From contig NZ_AVPJ01000004.1 of the NCBI RefSeq assembly GCF_000768705.1, forward strand, positions 62,001 through 126,000: 64,000 nucleotides of DNA, in the 5' to 3' direction. Made by a program: the position numbers and the translations under genes. Numbering within the stretch: the stretch's first letter is position 1; every line of letters begins with the position of its first letter. Positions 15,853 to 24,688 of the stretch are shown one piece after another. Source of the stretch: Knoellia sinensis KCTC 19936. GTDB taxonomy: Bacteria > Actinomycetota > Actinomycetes > Actinomycetales > Dermatophilaceae. The notes under the pieces were generated by a model. It was not told the DNA's origin. It did no database searches and worked only from the letters and a program-made list of their open reading frames with translations.

Positions 15853-17688
15853 TCACTCCCTGAGGCGGCTGGCGCTGCCAATGCCCTGCTCGGAGGCTCC
15901 AGCTTCAGTGTCCGCACCGTCGCCGCCGACGCCGGGGGCGTGGTCCTGGTCGCCCTCGATGCCCTCGTAGTCGAAGGGAGCCTCCAGAGCCTCGGCGTCG
16001 AGCGCCTCGGCGTGGTGGCCGTCGTGGTGGGCGGCCGCGAGCTCGGCCGGCGTGACCGGGTTGACCGCGTCCTTGAAGTAGAAGTGCGACAACTTCGCAC
16101 GGAGGCGGTCCTTCCGGGCCGCCGGACGTGCCACACCGTTCTCGTCGACCTCGGCAGTGAGCTCGAGCGGCGCCACCGGGTCGTGCTGGACGAGGATCCA
16201 GCGGTCGTACTCGCTGAGGGCGTCGTGCCGCTCGTGGAAGGACCCTTCCGCTCCGCGGATGATGCGACCGGACTCCCGCTGGTGCAGAGCGAGGTCACGG
16301 TCGTGACGCTGGAGACTGAGACAGATCCTCTTGGTGACCCAGAAGGCCAGCGGTGGCAGGACGAACAATCCGATCTGGAACGCCCGGGTGATGTCGTTGA
16401 TCGACATGCCGAGCTTGATCGCAATGATGTCGTTGCCGGCGGCGAACATGAACACCGAGTAGGCCACGATGGCTGCCATGCCGATACCAGTGCGCGTCGG
16501 GTTGTTGCGCGGGCGCTCGAGCAGGTGGTGCTCACGGTTGTCCCCGGTGACCCACCGCTCGAAGAACGGGTAGACACCGAGCAGTGTGTAGACGAGCGGC
16601 AACAGCACGAGCGCGCCCAGGGCGATGTTCAACGAGAGAGTGAAGCCCAGGATCTCGAACTCGAGCCACCCCGGCAGCAGGCGGAGTGCACCATCGGCGA
16701 AGCCCATGTACCAGTCCGGCTGGGATCCCGCCGTCACGGGGGAGGGGTCGTAGGGGCCGTAGGCCCAGATCGGGTTGATCGTGAACAGGGCCGAGATGAG
16801 GGCGATGACACCGAACACGATGAAGAAGAACCCACCCGCCTTGGCGGCATACACCGGCATGACGCGGTAGCCGACGACGTTGTCGTTGGTCTTGCCCGGG
16901 CCGGGGTACTGGGTGTGCTTGTTCACCGCGACCATCGTGACGTGGACGATGAACAGTCCAACGAGGATCGCGGGGATGAGCAGCACGTGTGCGGAGTACA
17001 GACGCGGGATGATCATCTGGCCCGGGAAGGGGCCGCCGAAGATCGCGTAGGCGAGGTAGGAGCCGATGACCGGGGCCGTCTGAACGAAGCCCTCCATGGC
17101 GCGGATACCCGTGCCGGAGAGGAGGTCGTCGGGAAGGGAGTAGCCGGCGAAGCCCTCAATGATCGCGAGGAGGGCCATGACCGTACCCAGGACCCAGTTG
17201 AGCTCACGCGGCTTCCGGAAGGCGCCCGTGAAGAAGACCCGGAACATGTGGACCGTCAGCCCGACGATGAACATCAGCGCGGCCCAGTGGTGGATCTGAC
17301 GAATGATCAGGCCACCGCGGACGTCGAAGGAGATGTTGAGCGTCGACGCGTAGGCCTCCGACATCATCTGGCCACGGAGCGGCACGAACGAGCCGTCATA
17401 GACGGTGTGACCCGCGCTTGGGACGAACCACAACGTCAGCAGGGCACCCGTGATCAGGCAGATGATCAGCGAGTACATCGCGATCTCGCCGAGCATGAAC
17501 GACCAGTGGTCGGGGAAGACCTTGCGCAGGAGGTAGTTGACGCCCTTGGCGCCACTGGTGCGGTCGTCGATCCACCCAGCGAAGCCACCGGCCTTGCGCG
17601 CAGCGGCGCTCGACGCAGGCGCCACGGACTGGTCGCCGTCACGCAGGCGGTCAGCCGGTCGCCCGGCGGGGACAGTCTCGGTGCTCAC
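15853..17688 (-). CDS. qcrB: Cytochrome bcc complex cytochrome b subunit (QcrB)
   Basis: 611 aa. The b-type haem ligands are visible as two His pairs in IRQIHHWAALMFIVGLTVHM and in the helix beginning SAHVLLIPAILVGLFIVH. The Qo-site PEWY equivalent is PDWYMG near residue 322. It oxidises menaquinol at Qo and reduces it at Qi. Compared with mycobacterial QcrB (about 550 aa) there is a C-terminal extension of about 60 residues rich in His, Glu and Asp (AHHDGHHAEALDAEALEA). The start ATG overlaps the qcrA stop by 4 nt. It is the last gene of ctaE-qcrC-qcrA-qcrB. Confidence 0.97.
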   Translation of the reverse strand: MSTETVPAGRPADRLRDGDQSVAPASSAAARKAGGFAGWIDDRTSGAKGVNYLLRKVFPDHWSFMLGEIAMYSLIICLITGALLTLWFVPSAGHTVYDGSFVPLRGQMMSEAYASTLNISFDVRGGLIIRQIHHWAALMFIVGLTVHMFRVFFTGAFRKPRELNWVLGTVMALLAIIEGFAGYSLPDDLLSGTGIRAMEGFVQTAPVIGSYLAYAIFGGPFPGQMIIPRLYSAHVLLIPAILVGLFIVHVTMVAVNKHTQYPGPGKTNDNVVGYRVMPVYAAKAGGFFFIVFGVIALISALFTINPIWAYGPYDPSPVTAGSQPDWYMGFADGALRLLPGWLEFEILGFTLSLNIALGALVLLPLVYTLLGVYPFFERWVTGDNREHHLLERPRNNPTRTGIGMAAIVAYSVFMFAAGNDIIAIKLGMSINDITRAFQIGLFVLPPLAFWVTKRICLSLQRHDRDLALHQRESGRIIRGAEGSFHERHDALSEYDRWILVQHDPVAPLELTAEVDENGVARPAARKDRLRAKLSHFYFKDAVNPVTPAELAAAHHDGHHAEALDAEALEAPFDYEGIEGDQDHAPGVGGDGADTEAGASEQGIGSASRLRE

Positions 17689-18815
17689 GCGGAACCACGC
17701 TCCCAGAAGCTCGGTCCAACGGCCTCGGCGAACGGACCCTTGGAAATGAGGTAACCCTCGTCGTCAACAGTGATCGGCAGCTGCGGCAGGGCGCGCTTGG
17801 CGGGGCCGAAGATCACCTTGCAGTCCTGTGTCACGTCGAAGGTCGACTGGTGGCACGGGCAGAGCAGGTGGTGGGTCTGCTGCTCGTAGAGGCCCACGGG
17901 GCAGCCCACGTGCGTGCAGATCTTGGAGTACGCGACGATCCCCTGGTGGCCCCAGTCGCGCTGCTTCTGGGACTGGATGTCGTCGGGGTCGAGGCGCATG
18001 ACCAACACGGCAGCCTTGGCCTTCTCCTCGAGGATGTGGTGCTCAAGGTCGAGCAAGCCCTCGGGCATGACGTGGAAAACCGACCCGATCGTGACGTCGC
18101 TGGCCTTGATCGGCGTGTTCTGCGGGTCGCGCATCAGCCGCATCGGCTGGTTGGGGTAGCTGCCGTCCTCTTCCTGGTGGCCGTTCCAGAAGCTCACTGA
18201 GAGGTCGTCACCGGGCATCGGGCCGAGGCCACCGAGCACGGGAAGCACGACCGGCACGGCGAAGAGCCCGAGGGCGCCGCCGACGGCGTACTTGAGGAGC
18301 GGACGTCGGGTGAGGTGCGCGGACTCGGCACCGTCACCGAGGATCTCGACGAACTTTGCACGGTCCTCGTCCGCCGAGCGCATCGGGTGACGGTCCTCAA
18401 CGTCCTCCTGGTCCGGCATGAGCGTCTTGGCCCACTGGACCGCGCCGAGGCCGATGCCGAGGAGGGACGCGGCCATCGTCAGGCCGAGAGCGAGGTGCAG
18501 CGCATTCATCTGACCGATGCCGGGGACGAACATGCTGGCGTGGGGGTCGATGGCGAAGTAGGCGACGATGAAGCCGAGGGTGCCCAGGATCGACATGCCG
18601 AAGAGCCCGACGACGATGCGCTCGGCGCGCTTGGCGGCGCCCTCGTCGAGGTCCGCCCCGCGATGGACGTGCGGCGGGAACCCGGGGTTCTCGAAGCGCT
18701 CGGGGATGCCGCCGGTGCCCACGACATGGCCTTGGTCGAGGCGTACGGCACTGGACCCGAACTCACCCGTGGGGGTGACCTCGCCTCCGGTGGGGTGGCT
18801 GTCCTGCTCGTTCAT
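17685..18815 (-). CDS. qcrA: Cytochrome bcc complex Rieske iron-sulfur subunit (QcrA)
   Basis: 376 aa from ATG 18815 (MNEQDSH); AGGA lies 11 nt before it, and longer readings would overlap qcrC. Three membrane helices, as usual in actinobacterial QcrA, are seen near 70-90, 105-130 and 185-205. The [2Fe-2S] motifs are CTHVGCPVG and CPCHQS in the C-terminal domain. It carries electrons from menaquinol to the QcrC haems. It overlaps qcrB by ATGA. Confidence 0.97.
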   Translation of the reverse strand: MNEQDSHPTGGEVTPTGEFGSSAVRLDQGHVVGTGGIPERFENPGFPPHVHRGADLDEGAAKRAERIVVGLFGMSILGTLGFIVAYFAIDPHASMFVPGIGQMNALHLALGLTMAASLLGIGLGAVQWAKTLMPDQEDVEDRHPMRSADEDRAKFVEILGDGAESAHLTRRPLLKYAVGGALGLFAVPVVLPVLGGLGPMPGDDLSVSFWNGHQEEDGSYPNQPMRLMRDPQNTPIKASDVTIGSVFHVMPEGLLDLEHHILEEKAKAAVLVMRLDPDDIQSQKQRDWGHQGIVAYSKICTHVGCPVGLYEQQTHHLLCPCHQSTFDVTQDCKVIFGPAKRALPQLPITVDDEGYLISKGPFAEAVGPSFWERGSA

Positions 18816-18865
18816 CGGGTGATCGATCCTGTCGACGGAGAGTGGGAAGCGGTGGCCTTCATGGC

Positions 18866-19669
18866 TCAGGCTGACTTCTGCCCGAGCCACACGGCTGCTG
18901 CGATGAGGATGCCGAGCCCGAAGAACCAGGCGAACCAGCCTTCGGTCACGGGGCCGAGGGCGCCCAGGGCGTGGCCGCCCTGATTCGGGGTCTCCTCGAC
19001 GGCCTTGAGGAAGGCAATGATGTCGCGCTTCTCTTCAGGGGCGATGTTGCCGTCGTTGAAGACGGGCATCGACTGGGGGCCGGTGTCCATGGCCTCGTAG
19101 ATGTGCTTGGGCTCGACGTCCATGAGGGACGGGGCGTACTTGCCGCGGGTGAGAGCACCGCCCGAGCCGGCGAAGTTGTGGCACATGGCGCAGTTCACGC
19201 GGAACAGTTCGCCACCCTTGGCCGGGTCGCCCTGACTTGCGTCGACGTCCTCCTCGGAGGGCACGGCAGGGCCGGGTGCGAGCGACGCGACGTAGGCGCC
19301 GACCTGGTCGATCTGCTCCTGGGTGAACTGGACCTCACCGCGGGGGGCCTGCACGGTGGGCGCACGCATCGGCATGCGGCCGGTGCCCATCTGGAAGTCG
19401 ACGGCGGCAGCGCCGACGCCGGCGAGGGCCGGTCCGGCCACCTTGTCATCGTTGCCCGTCGCGCGGCCCTCGGCGTTGACGCCGTGGCACGAGGCGCAGT
19501 TGGCCTGGAAGAGCTGCTTGCCTGCGGCGACGTCCTGCGCGGTGCTGGCCTCTGCCTGCGCGGGCTGGGGAGCCACGGCGGCGTAGGCGAAGCCGGTCAC
19601 GAGGAGGCCCAGCATGAGCAGAATGGCGATCGCGGCCGGGTGACGTCGGCGGGCGGCCAGTGCTTTCAC
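18866..19669 (-). CDS. qcrC: Cytochrome bcc complex di-haem cytochrome c (QcrC)
   Basis: 267 aa. An N-terminal hydrophobic helix (about 12-35) serves as signal or anchor. Two c-type haem motifs follow, CASCHG (about 58) and CAMCHN (about 161), each in its own cytochrome c fold. A C-terminal membrane helix lies near 243-262. The fused di-haem protein replaces soluble cytochrome c and hands electrons directly to CtaC in the supercomplex. qcrA follows after about 50 nt. Confidence 0.97.
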   Translation of the reverse strand: MKALAARRRHPAAIAILLMLGLLVTGFAYAAVAPQPAQAEASTAQDVAAGKQLFQANCASCHGVNAEGRATGNDDKVAGPALAGVGAAAVDFQMGTGRMPMRAPTVQAPRGEVQFTQEQIDQVGAYVASLAPGPAVPSEEDVDASQGDPAKGGELFRVNCAMCHNFAGSGGALTRGKYAPSLMDVEPKHIYEAMDTGPQSMPVFNDGNIAPEEKRDIIAFLKAVEETPNQGGHALGALGPVTEGWFAWFFGLGILIAAAVWLGQKSA

Positions 19670-19741
19670 GATGCGGTCCTGTCGGGGGTCTCGGGGAACG
19701 GGGATCCGGGGGAGGTCAGGCTGGTCGGCAGTGGAGACACC

Positions 19742-20413
19742 TCACTTGAGCAGGTAGATCATCGCGAACAGCGCGATCCACACGACGTCGACGAAGTGCC
19801 AGTAGTAGGAGGTGACGACGGCGCCGGTCTCCTGCAGGTGGGTGTAGCGCCGCGTCGTGAAGGTGCGGCCGATGATGAGGAGGAACGCGATGAGGCCGCC
19901 GGTCACGTGCATGCCGTGGAAGCCAGTCGCGAGGTAGAAGATCGAGGAGTAGGAGTCCGTGCTCAGGGTGACGCCCTCGTGCACGAGGTGTGCGTACTCG
20001 TAGACCTGGCCGGCGATGAAGATCGAGCCGAAGATGTAGGTGAGGACGTACCACTCACGCATGCCCCAGGACTTGAAGTTCAGCAGTGAGCCGGTGCGGG
20101 CGACCTGACCGGCCTCGGCCTTCCAGACGCCGAGCTGGCACCACACGGACGAGATCACGAGGATGACCGTGTTGGCGAAGGCGAAGGGCACGTTGAGCTG
20201 CTCGGTGCGCAGCGCCCACTGCTCCGGAAGGTTTCCGCGCAGGGAGAAGTAGAAGGCGAAGAGCGCCGCAAAGAACATGAGTTCACTCGCAAGCCAGACC
20301 ATCGTTCCGACCGCGACCATGTTGGGACGGGTCGCCGGACCGTAATCCGGGATGCTGGGAACTGGACCGGACACTCGAGTCGTTACTTCTGCTGCAGTCG
20401 CCACGAGCGTCAT
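19742..20413 (-). CDS. ctaE: Cytochrome c oxidase subunit III (CtaE)
   Basis: 223 aa from ATG 20413; GTG 20443 is an alternative. The N-terminal region has [20 protein letters not shown], a hallmark of actinobacterial CtaE. There are five to six membrane helices, including [20 protein letters not shown], and the last helix has [14 protein letters not shown]. It supports proton uptake and complex stability. It leads the ctaE-qcrC-qcrA-qcrB operon, so aa3 and bcc subunits are made together, while ctaC-D-F lie on the other strand 6 kb away. Confidence 0.96.
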   Translation of the reverse strand: MTLVATAAEVTTRVSGPVPSIPDYGPATRPNMVAVGTMVWLASELMFFAALFAFYFSLRGNLPEQWALRTEQLNVPFAFANTVILVISSVWCQLGVWKAEAGQVARTGSLLNFKSWGMREWYVLTYIFGSIFIAGQVYEYAHLVHEGVTLSTDSYSSIFYLATGFHGMHVTGGLIAFLLIIGRTFTTRRYTHLQETGAVVTSYYWHFVDVVWIALFAMIYLLK

Positions 20414-20487
20414 TATTGCGTCATTCCTCTGTGAGTGCTGCACCGACCCCCGGTTTGGTGGTGTCGGTTTGGCGAAACGCCCGTGGC

Positions 20488-20493
20488 TACTAT
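20488..20493 (+). promoter_or_regulatory. -10 box of a leaderless promoter
   Basis: TACTAT, 6 nt, ATG 20500. It lies in the divergent region shared with ctaE. Confidence 0.6.
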
Positions 20494-20499
20494 GTGGGC

Positions 20500-20958
20500 A
20501 TGACCTCAGCGCACGCGGCCCACCCCACGACGACGGCCCCGACCGCCTCCGGAGGTGGCGCCACGCACGCCGTGTCAGTCCTCCTCTACAGCGACGACAT
20601 CACCACGCGCGACGCCGTGCGAGCGGCTGTCGGCCGTCGCCCGGCTCGCGATGTCGAGGTGACGCGTTGGCTCGAGTGCGCGACCGCCTTCGCGGTGACC
20701 GAAGCGCTCGACGCAGGCGGCTGGGATGTCGTCGTGCTCGACGGTGAGGCTGCCAAGAACGGTGGTCTGGGTCTGTGCCGTGAGCTCAAGAACGAGATCT
20801 ACAACTGCCCGCCTGTTCTGGTGCTCACCGGGCGTCCGCAGGACGGGTGGCTCGCCGCGTGGTCGCTCGCCGACGACGCCGTTCCCCACCCGCTGGACCC
20901 GATCAAGGTCGCCGAAGCGGTCGCGGGTCTCGCGCGCAAGCGCGCCGCGGTCCTCTGA
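20500..20958 (+). CDS. Receiver-like (pseudo-receiver) protein
   Basis: 152 aa from ATG 20500, which directly follows a TACTAT promoter box. After a Thr/Pro-rich tail of about 25 residues comes a response-regulator receiver fold: [13 protein letters not shown] (acidic pair), [15 protein letters not shown] (Asp at the phospho-acceptor place) and [12 protein letters not shown]. The conserved Lys-Pro of true receivers is replaced by HPLDP, so phosphorylation-dependent switching is doubtful. There is no output domain. It is 1 nt ahead of trpD and probably co-transcribed with it. The role is unknown. Confidence 0.7.
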   Translation: MTSAHAAHPTTTAPTASGGGATHAVSVLLYSDDITTRDAVRAAVGRRPARDVEVTRWLECATAFAVTEALDAGGWDVVVLDGEAAKNGGLGLCRELKNEIYNCPPVLVLTGRPQDGWLAAWSLADDAVPHPLDPIKVAEAVAGLARKRAAVL

Positions 20959-20959
20959 C

Positions 20960-22030
20960 GTGGGGGCCACGGTGCCCGCGGGCCCCACGTGGCCCGATCT
21001 GCTGACTCGCCTCCTCGCCCGTGAGGACCTCACCCTCGATGAGGCCCGCTGGGCGATGGATCGGATCATGAGCGGCGAGGCGAGTGTCGCCCAGGTCGCT
21101 GGGTTCCTCATGGCCCTGCGCTCAAAGGTGGAGTCCGTCTCCGAGGTGCGCGGTCTGGCCGATGTGATGCTCGAGCATGCGCGTCGCATTGACGTCCCGG
21201 GCGAGAGCATCGACATCGTCGGCACCGGTGGCGACCGCTTCGGCACGGTGAACATCTCGACGATGTCGTCGGTGGTCATTGCGGCAACCGGCCTGCGGGT
21301 GGTCAAGCACGGCAACCGGGCGGCATCCTCGAAGTCCGGCTCCGCAGACGTCCTCGAATCCCTCGGGGTCAACCTGACCTTGACCCCTGAGCAGGTGCGC
21401 CAGGTGGCGCTCGACGCAGGCATCACGTTCTGCTTCGCGCAGACCTTCCACCCTTCGATGAGGTTTGCCGGCCCGGCCCGTGCGGAACTCGGGGTGGCCA
21501 CCGCGTTCAACCTCCTGGGCCCGTTGACGAACCCCGCGCAGCCCACGTATGCCGCGGTCGGCGTCGCCGACGCACGGTTCCTTGCGGTGATTGCGGGTGT
21601 GTTCGCCGATCGGGGCACCACGGCCGCGGTCTTCCGCGGGGACGAGGGCTTGGACGAGGTGTCCCTCGCTGGCCCGACGACGCTCCTGTGGGTGCGCGAC
21701 GGCGAGGTCACGCAGATCGCGGTTCACCCCTCGGACGTCGGTCTCGACGTCTCGTCGATCGACAGCATCAAGGGGGGCCTCGCCGAGGAGAACGCCGACG
21801 TGGCCCGTCGAGTCTTCGCCGGGGAGCGCGGCCCGGCTCGGGATGCCGTCCTGCTCAACGCGGGCACGGCGCTGGCGGTTGCGGCCGGGACAGCTGACAC
21901 CGCCGCTGCGGAGGTGCACGAGGCGATCCGAGCAGGCGTGGCACGAGCCGCTGAGGCGATCGACTCCGGTGCCGCTTCAGCGCAGCTCGAGCGCTGGGTC
22001 ACCGCGAGCCGCGCCATCGCACCCGGCTGA
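20960..22030 (+). CDS. trpD: Anthranilate phosphoribosyltransferase
   Basis: 356 aa from GTG 20960; a second GTG at 20972 is possible. It transfers phosphoribosyl from PRPP to anthranilate, the second step of tryptophan synthesis. Key motifs are DIVGTGGDRFGTVNIST (PRPP loop), VVKHGNRAASSKSGSADVLE and ELGVATAFNLLGPLTNP. It stands apart from other trp genes, as in M. tuberculosis where trpD (Rv2192c) also neighbours ctaE. It starts 1 nt after the receiver-like gene. Confidence 0.96.
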   Translation: MGATVPAGPTWPDLLTRLLAREDLTLDEARWAMDRIMSGEASVAQVAGFLMALRSKVESVSEVRGLADVMLEHARRIDVPGESIDIVGTGGDRFGTVNISTMSSVVIAATGLRVVKHGNRAASSKSGSADVLESLGVNLTLTPEQVRQVALDAGITFCFAQTFHPSMRFAGPARAELGVATAFNLLGPLTNPAQPTYAAVGVADARFLAVIAGVFADRGTTAAVFRGDEGLDEVSLAGPTTLLWVRDGEVTQIAVHPSDVGLDVSSIDSIKGGLAEENADVARRVFAGERGPARDAVLLNAGTALAVAAGTADTAAAEVHEAIRAGVARAAEAIDSGAASAQLERWVTASRAIAPG

Positions 22031-22057
22031 GTCTCACGGCACCTCGGGGAGGGTGGG

Positions 22058-22336
22058 CTACTCGAGGCCGAGGCTGAAGGCCGCTTCGAGGTCGTGCTTG
22101 GAGTAGGTCTGGAAGGCGATGTGTGTCGCTGTCCCGGTGACGCCCTGGACCTTGTTGAGTCGGTCGGCGATGACGGTCGCGAGCTCGTCGTGCTGACGGA
22201 CGCGCACCATGGCGATCAGGTCGGCGTCGCCGGCGACGGAGTAGACCTCGCTCACGCCGTCGAGTTCGGCCACCTCCTGCGCGACCTCAGGGATGCGGTT
22301 GACCTCGGCAGTGATGAGAACGATGGCGGTGATCAC
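22058..22336 (-). CDS. Stand-alone Lrp/AsnC ligand-binding (RAM) domain protein
   Basis: 92 aa. The whole protein is the C-terminal effector domain of Lrp/AsnC regulators: MITAIVLITAEVNRIPEV, GVSEVYSVAGDADLIAMVRV and GVTGTATHIAFQTYSKHDLE. There is no helix-turn-helix. Such SraA/AsnC-tail proteins form octameric rings and may bind amino acids or modulate full-length Lrp proteins. The start GTG 22336 is leaderless (TACGCT box, 7 nt). It is convergent with trpD. Confidence 0.88.
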   Translation of the reverse strand: MITAIVLITAEVNRIPEVAQEVAELDGVSEVYSVAGDADLIAMVRVRQHDELATVIADRLNKVQGVTGTATHIAFQTYSKHDLEAAFSLGLE

Positions 22337-22343
22337 GTCTCGC

Positions 22344-22349
22344 AGCGTA
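22344..22349 (-). promoter_or_regulatory. -10 box of a leaderless promoter (RAM-domain gene)
   Basis: TACGCT on the minus strand, 7 nt, GTG 22336. Confidence 0.5.
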
Positions 22350-22355
22350 GTCGGC

Positions 22356-22847
22356 TCACTCCCTGACCCAGTAGTTGTCGTGGTAGGCCATGAACTCCGC
22401 GCGCTCCTCGGAGCTCATGGCACCGACCCCACCCGGCTGCGCCAGCCCCTCGAAGTACGCCTCTCGCGGCGCACCAGGGGCAAAATGCAAAAGCATTGCG
22501 GCCGGGCCATCGTCATTGCGGAACCCATGGAGACCGCCCGGAGGCACATGCAGGAAGTCGCCCGACCGGGCCTTGATCCACCGGTCGCCGTCGAAAATCG
22601 TGACGATCCCCTCGAGCACGTAGAAGGACTCCGAGATGGTGCGGTGGAAGTGCGCGTCGGGGCCGCTCGGAGGCCCGGCGAACTCCCAGCGGTAGAGCCC
22701 GAACAAGCCACCGGTGGCCTCGCCGCGAGCCAGGTAGTGGACGCGGTTCCCGTTGGGATACACGAGGTCCGCCTCGCGGTCACCAGGGGTGGCCCAGGCC
22801 GACTTCTCGCCGGAGTCGCCGGTGTAGAGGGGCGGGGGGTAGGTCAC
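22356..22847 (-). CDS. Cupin-domain protein
   Basis: 163 aa from GTG 22847, chosen by AGGAG with 8-nt spacing; GTG 22856 is too close to the site. One cupin barrel is present: PDAHFHRTISESFYVLEGIV (motif 1, metal His pair and Glu) and GDFLHVPPGGLHGFRND (motif 2, His). It likely binds a divalent metal. No substrate can be assigned. The N-terminal VHYLARGEATGG and the C-terminal FEGLA..MAYHDNYWV are typical of a small group of cupins found in actinobacteria. Confidence 0.85.
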   Translation of the reverse strand: MTYPPPLYTGDSGEKSAWATPGDREADLVYPNGNRVHYLARGEATGGLFGLYRWEFAGPPSGPDAHFHRTISESFYVLEGIVTIFDGDRWIKARSGDFLHVPPGGLHGFRNDDGPAAMLLHFAPGAPREAYFEGLAQPGGVGAMSSEERAEFMAYHDNYWVRE

Positions 22848-22902
22848 GCGAACCACTCCTGGATCTGCTCGTGGACCGAGCGGGTGAGGACTTGGGACGA
22901 AT

Positions 22903-24618
22903 CTAGGCCGATCGGAAGCCCGGTGTATGCCGTCGCGACGCCTCGAGAGGTTCGAGTTCGTGCCGAACTGCGGTTGCTCCTCCGACAGGGCAGGTCCATG
23001 AGCCATCGATGTCGACGACCCGAACGCCCGGCGCATCAAGCCATCGGAGGATCCGCTCGCTCTCCTCTGGGGTTGCAGCTGTCGCGGGGGGAAGGGGGGA
23101 GGGGACGACCTCGGCGCTGGCTCGCAGCGCCTCGACGTAGGGCATGGGGTCAGCACCGCGTGGCGAGAGGGTGCTCCCGGCCAGACGCCCATGGCGAATG
23201 CACATGACCTCCCACCCACCGGACTCGGAGCGGCGAGCCGCGACGAGTTCGGCAGTGCGCGCCAAAGGATCGAGGCGCTGGGAGCGGGAGGCGCCGCGCA
23301 CGAGGCTGAGCATCCGGTCACGCACGACGCCCGCATCCTCGAACCGCTCCTGCTCGGCGAGCCGGTCCATCCGCTCGCGCCATGTCTGGACGGCGTGACG
23401 GGCATCGCCGGCGAGCAGGGCGACTGCCTCGGCGACCACCGTGGCGTAGTCATCGACACTCTGGCCGCCGGTGCAGGGGGCACCGCACCTGCCCATATCG
23501 GCGAGCGCGCAGGCGGAACGGGTCCTGGACACCGAGAGTCGCTCGAGGCACTGGCGGAGCGGCACGATCTCGTGCACGGCGGCGACCGCGTCATCTGCTG
23601 AGCCGCGCGACGCGAACGGTCCGATGTAGTGCGTCTCATCGCCCGCCACGTGGCGCACGATCGACAACCGAGGGAAGGGCTCGACGGTGAGCTTGACCCA
23701 CCAGGCGCGTTCGGGGTTGCGGGACTTCCGGTTGTAGCGCGGCTTGTGCTCGGCGATGAGGCGCAGCTCGCGCACTTCGGCTTCAAGGGGAGTCGCGCAC
23801 ACGATCGGCGTCACGGACTCGGCGAGGCGCACCATCTCGGCCATCCGGCGGCGTTGCTCCGAGGCCGTGAAGTAGCTGCGGACTCTGGTGCGGATCGACA
23901 CCGAGGTGCCGACGTAGAGCACTCGGCCCTGCCCGTCCTTGAAGAGGTAGACGCCCGGTGCCTCCGGCAAGCCGTCTGCGAGGTGACGCTTGCGGCGTGT
24001 GGCGGCGGGGACACGCGCCGAGTAGTCCTTGAGCTCCTCGAGTGAATGCACCCCGAGTGATCCGACGCGCGCGATGAGCCCGTGGAGCACGTCGACCGTC
24101 GCCCGCGCGTCGTGAAGGGCGCGGTGGTCTGGCGTCGTCGTCGCACCGAACAGCCGCGCAAGAGAACTCAGCCGATGGTTGGGGGTCTCGCCTCGGCTCA
24201 CGAGCTGTCGGGCGAGGTGGACCGTGTCGACGACCGGGAACCGCGGCCAGTCACGGTCGGCCCGCGCGCAGGCTGCCTTGAGGAACGAGATGTCGAAGCC
24301 GGCGTTGTGCGCCACGAGCACCGACCCGGCGGCGAATTCGAGGAACGCGACGAGGGCGGACTCGACGGGCGGCGCATCCCGGACCATGGCGTCCGTGATC
24401 CCCGTGAGGACCGAGATGAATGCGGGAATCGGCTCGCCGGGGTTGACGAAACTCTGGAACTCGCCGAGGACCTCGCCCCCACGCACCTTGACCGCGCCGA
24501 TCTCGGTGATGCCGCACTCGCTCGGGCTGCCACCGGTGGTCTCGAGGTCGACGACGACGAAGGTGACATCCGACAAGGGGGTGCCCAGGTCGTCGAGGGT
24601 GCCCTGGACCATCTGCAT
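22903..24618 (-). CDS. DEDDh exonuclease fused to UvrC-like GIY-YIG domain
   Basis: 571 aa from ATG 24618. Residues about 20-185 form a DnaQ-type 3'-5' exonuclease: VVVDLETTG (D, E), VAHNAGFD (D) and DHRALHDA (H, D). Residues about 215-300 hold a GIY-YIG nuclease domain, with APGVYLFKDGQGRVLYVGTS. A UvrC-like Cys cluster (CALADMGRCGAPC) and UvrB-binding-like helices (AEQERFEDAGVVRDR) follow. This fusion is conserved in actinobacteria (M. tuberculosis Rv2191) and is probably a DNA-repair nuclease. The promoter looks leaderless (TAGCCT). Confidence 0.92.
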   Translation of the reverse strand: MQMVQGTLDDLGTPLSDVTFVVVDLETTGGSPSECGITEIGAVKVRGGEVLGEFQSFVNPGEPIPAFISVLTGITDAMVRDAPPVESALVAFLEFAAGSVLVAHNAGFDISFLKAACARADRDWPRFPVVDTVHLARQLVSRGETPNHRLSSLARLFGATTTPDHRALHDARATVDVLHGLIARVGSLGVHSLEELKDYSARVPAATRRKRHLADGLPEAPGVYLFKDGQGRVLYVGTSVSIRTRVRSYFTASEQRRRMAEMVRLAESVTPIVCATPLEAEVRELRLIAEHKPRYNRKSRNPERAWWVKLTVEPFPRLSIVRHVAGDETHYIGPFASRGSADDAVAAVHEIVPLRQCLERLSVSRTRSACALADMGRCGAPCTGGQSVDDYATVVAEAVALLAGDARHAVQTWRERMDRLAEQERFEDAGVVRDRMLSLVRGASRSQRLDPLARTAELVAARRSESGGWEVMCIRHGRLAGSTLSPRGADPMPYVEALRASAEVVPSPLPPATAATPEESERILRWLDAPGVRVVDIDGSWTCPVGGATAVRHELEPLEASRRHTPGFRSA

Positions 24619-24625
24619 GTCAGGG

Positions 24626-24631
24626 AGGCTA
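24626..24631 (-). promoter_or_regulatory. -10 box of a leaderless promoter (exonuclease fusion gene)
   Basis: TAGCCT on the minus strand, 7 nt, ATG 24618. Confidence 0.5.
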
Positions 24632-24688
24632 GGTGCGAGGTCCGACAGCCTCCGGGAGGCAGGCCGCACAGGGACGTCCAGGGTGCTC

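Noticed and set aside
15742-17754. A 670-codon plus-strand frame over qcrB
   Set aside because: Antisense shadow of qcrB; it begins inside a terminator and has no membrane or domain signature.
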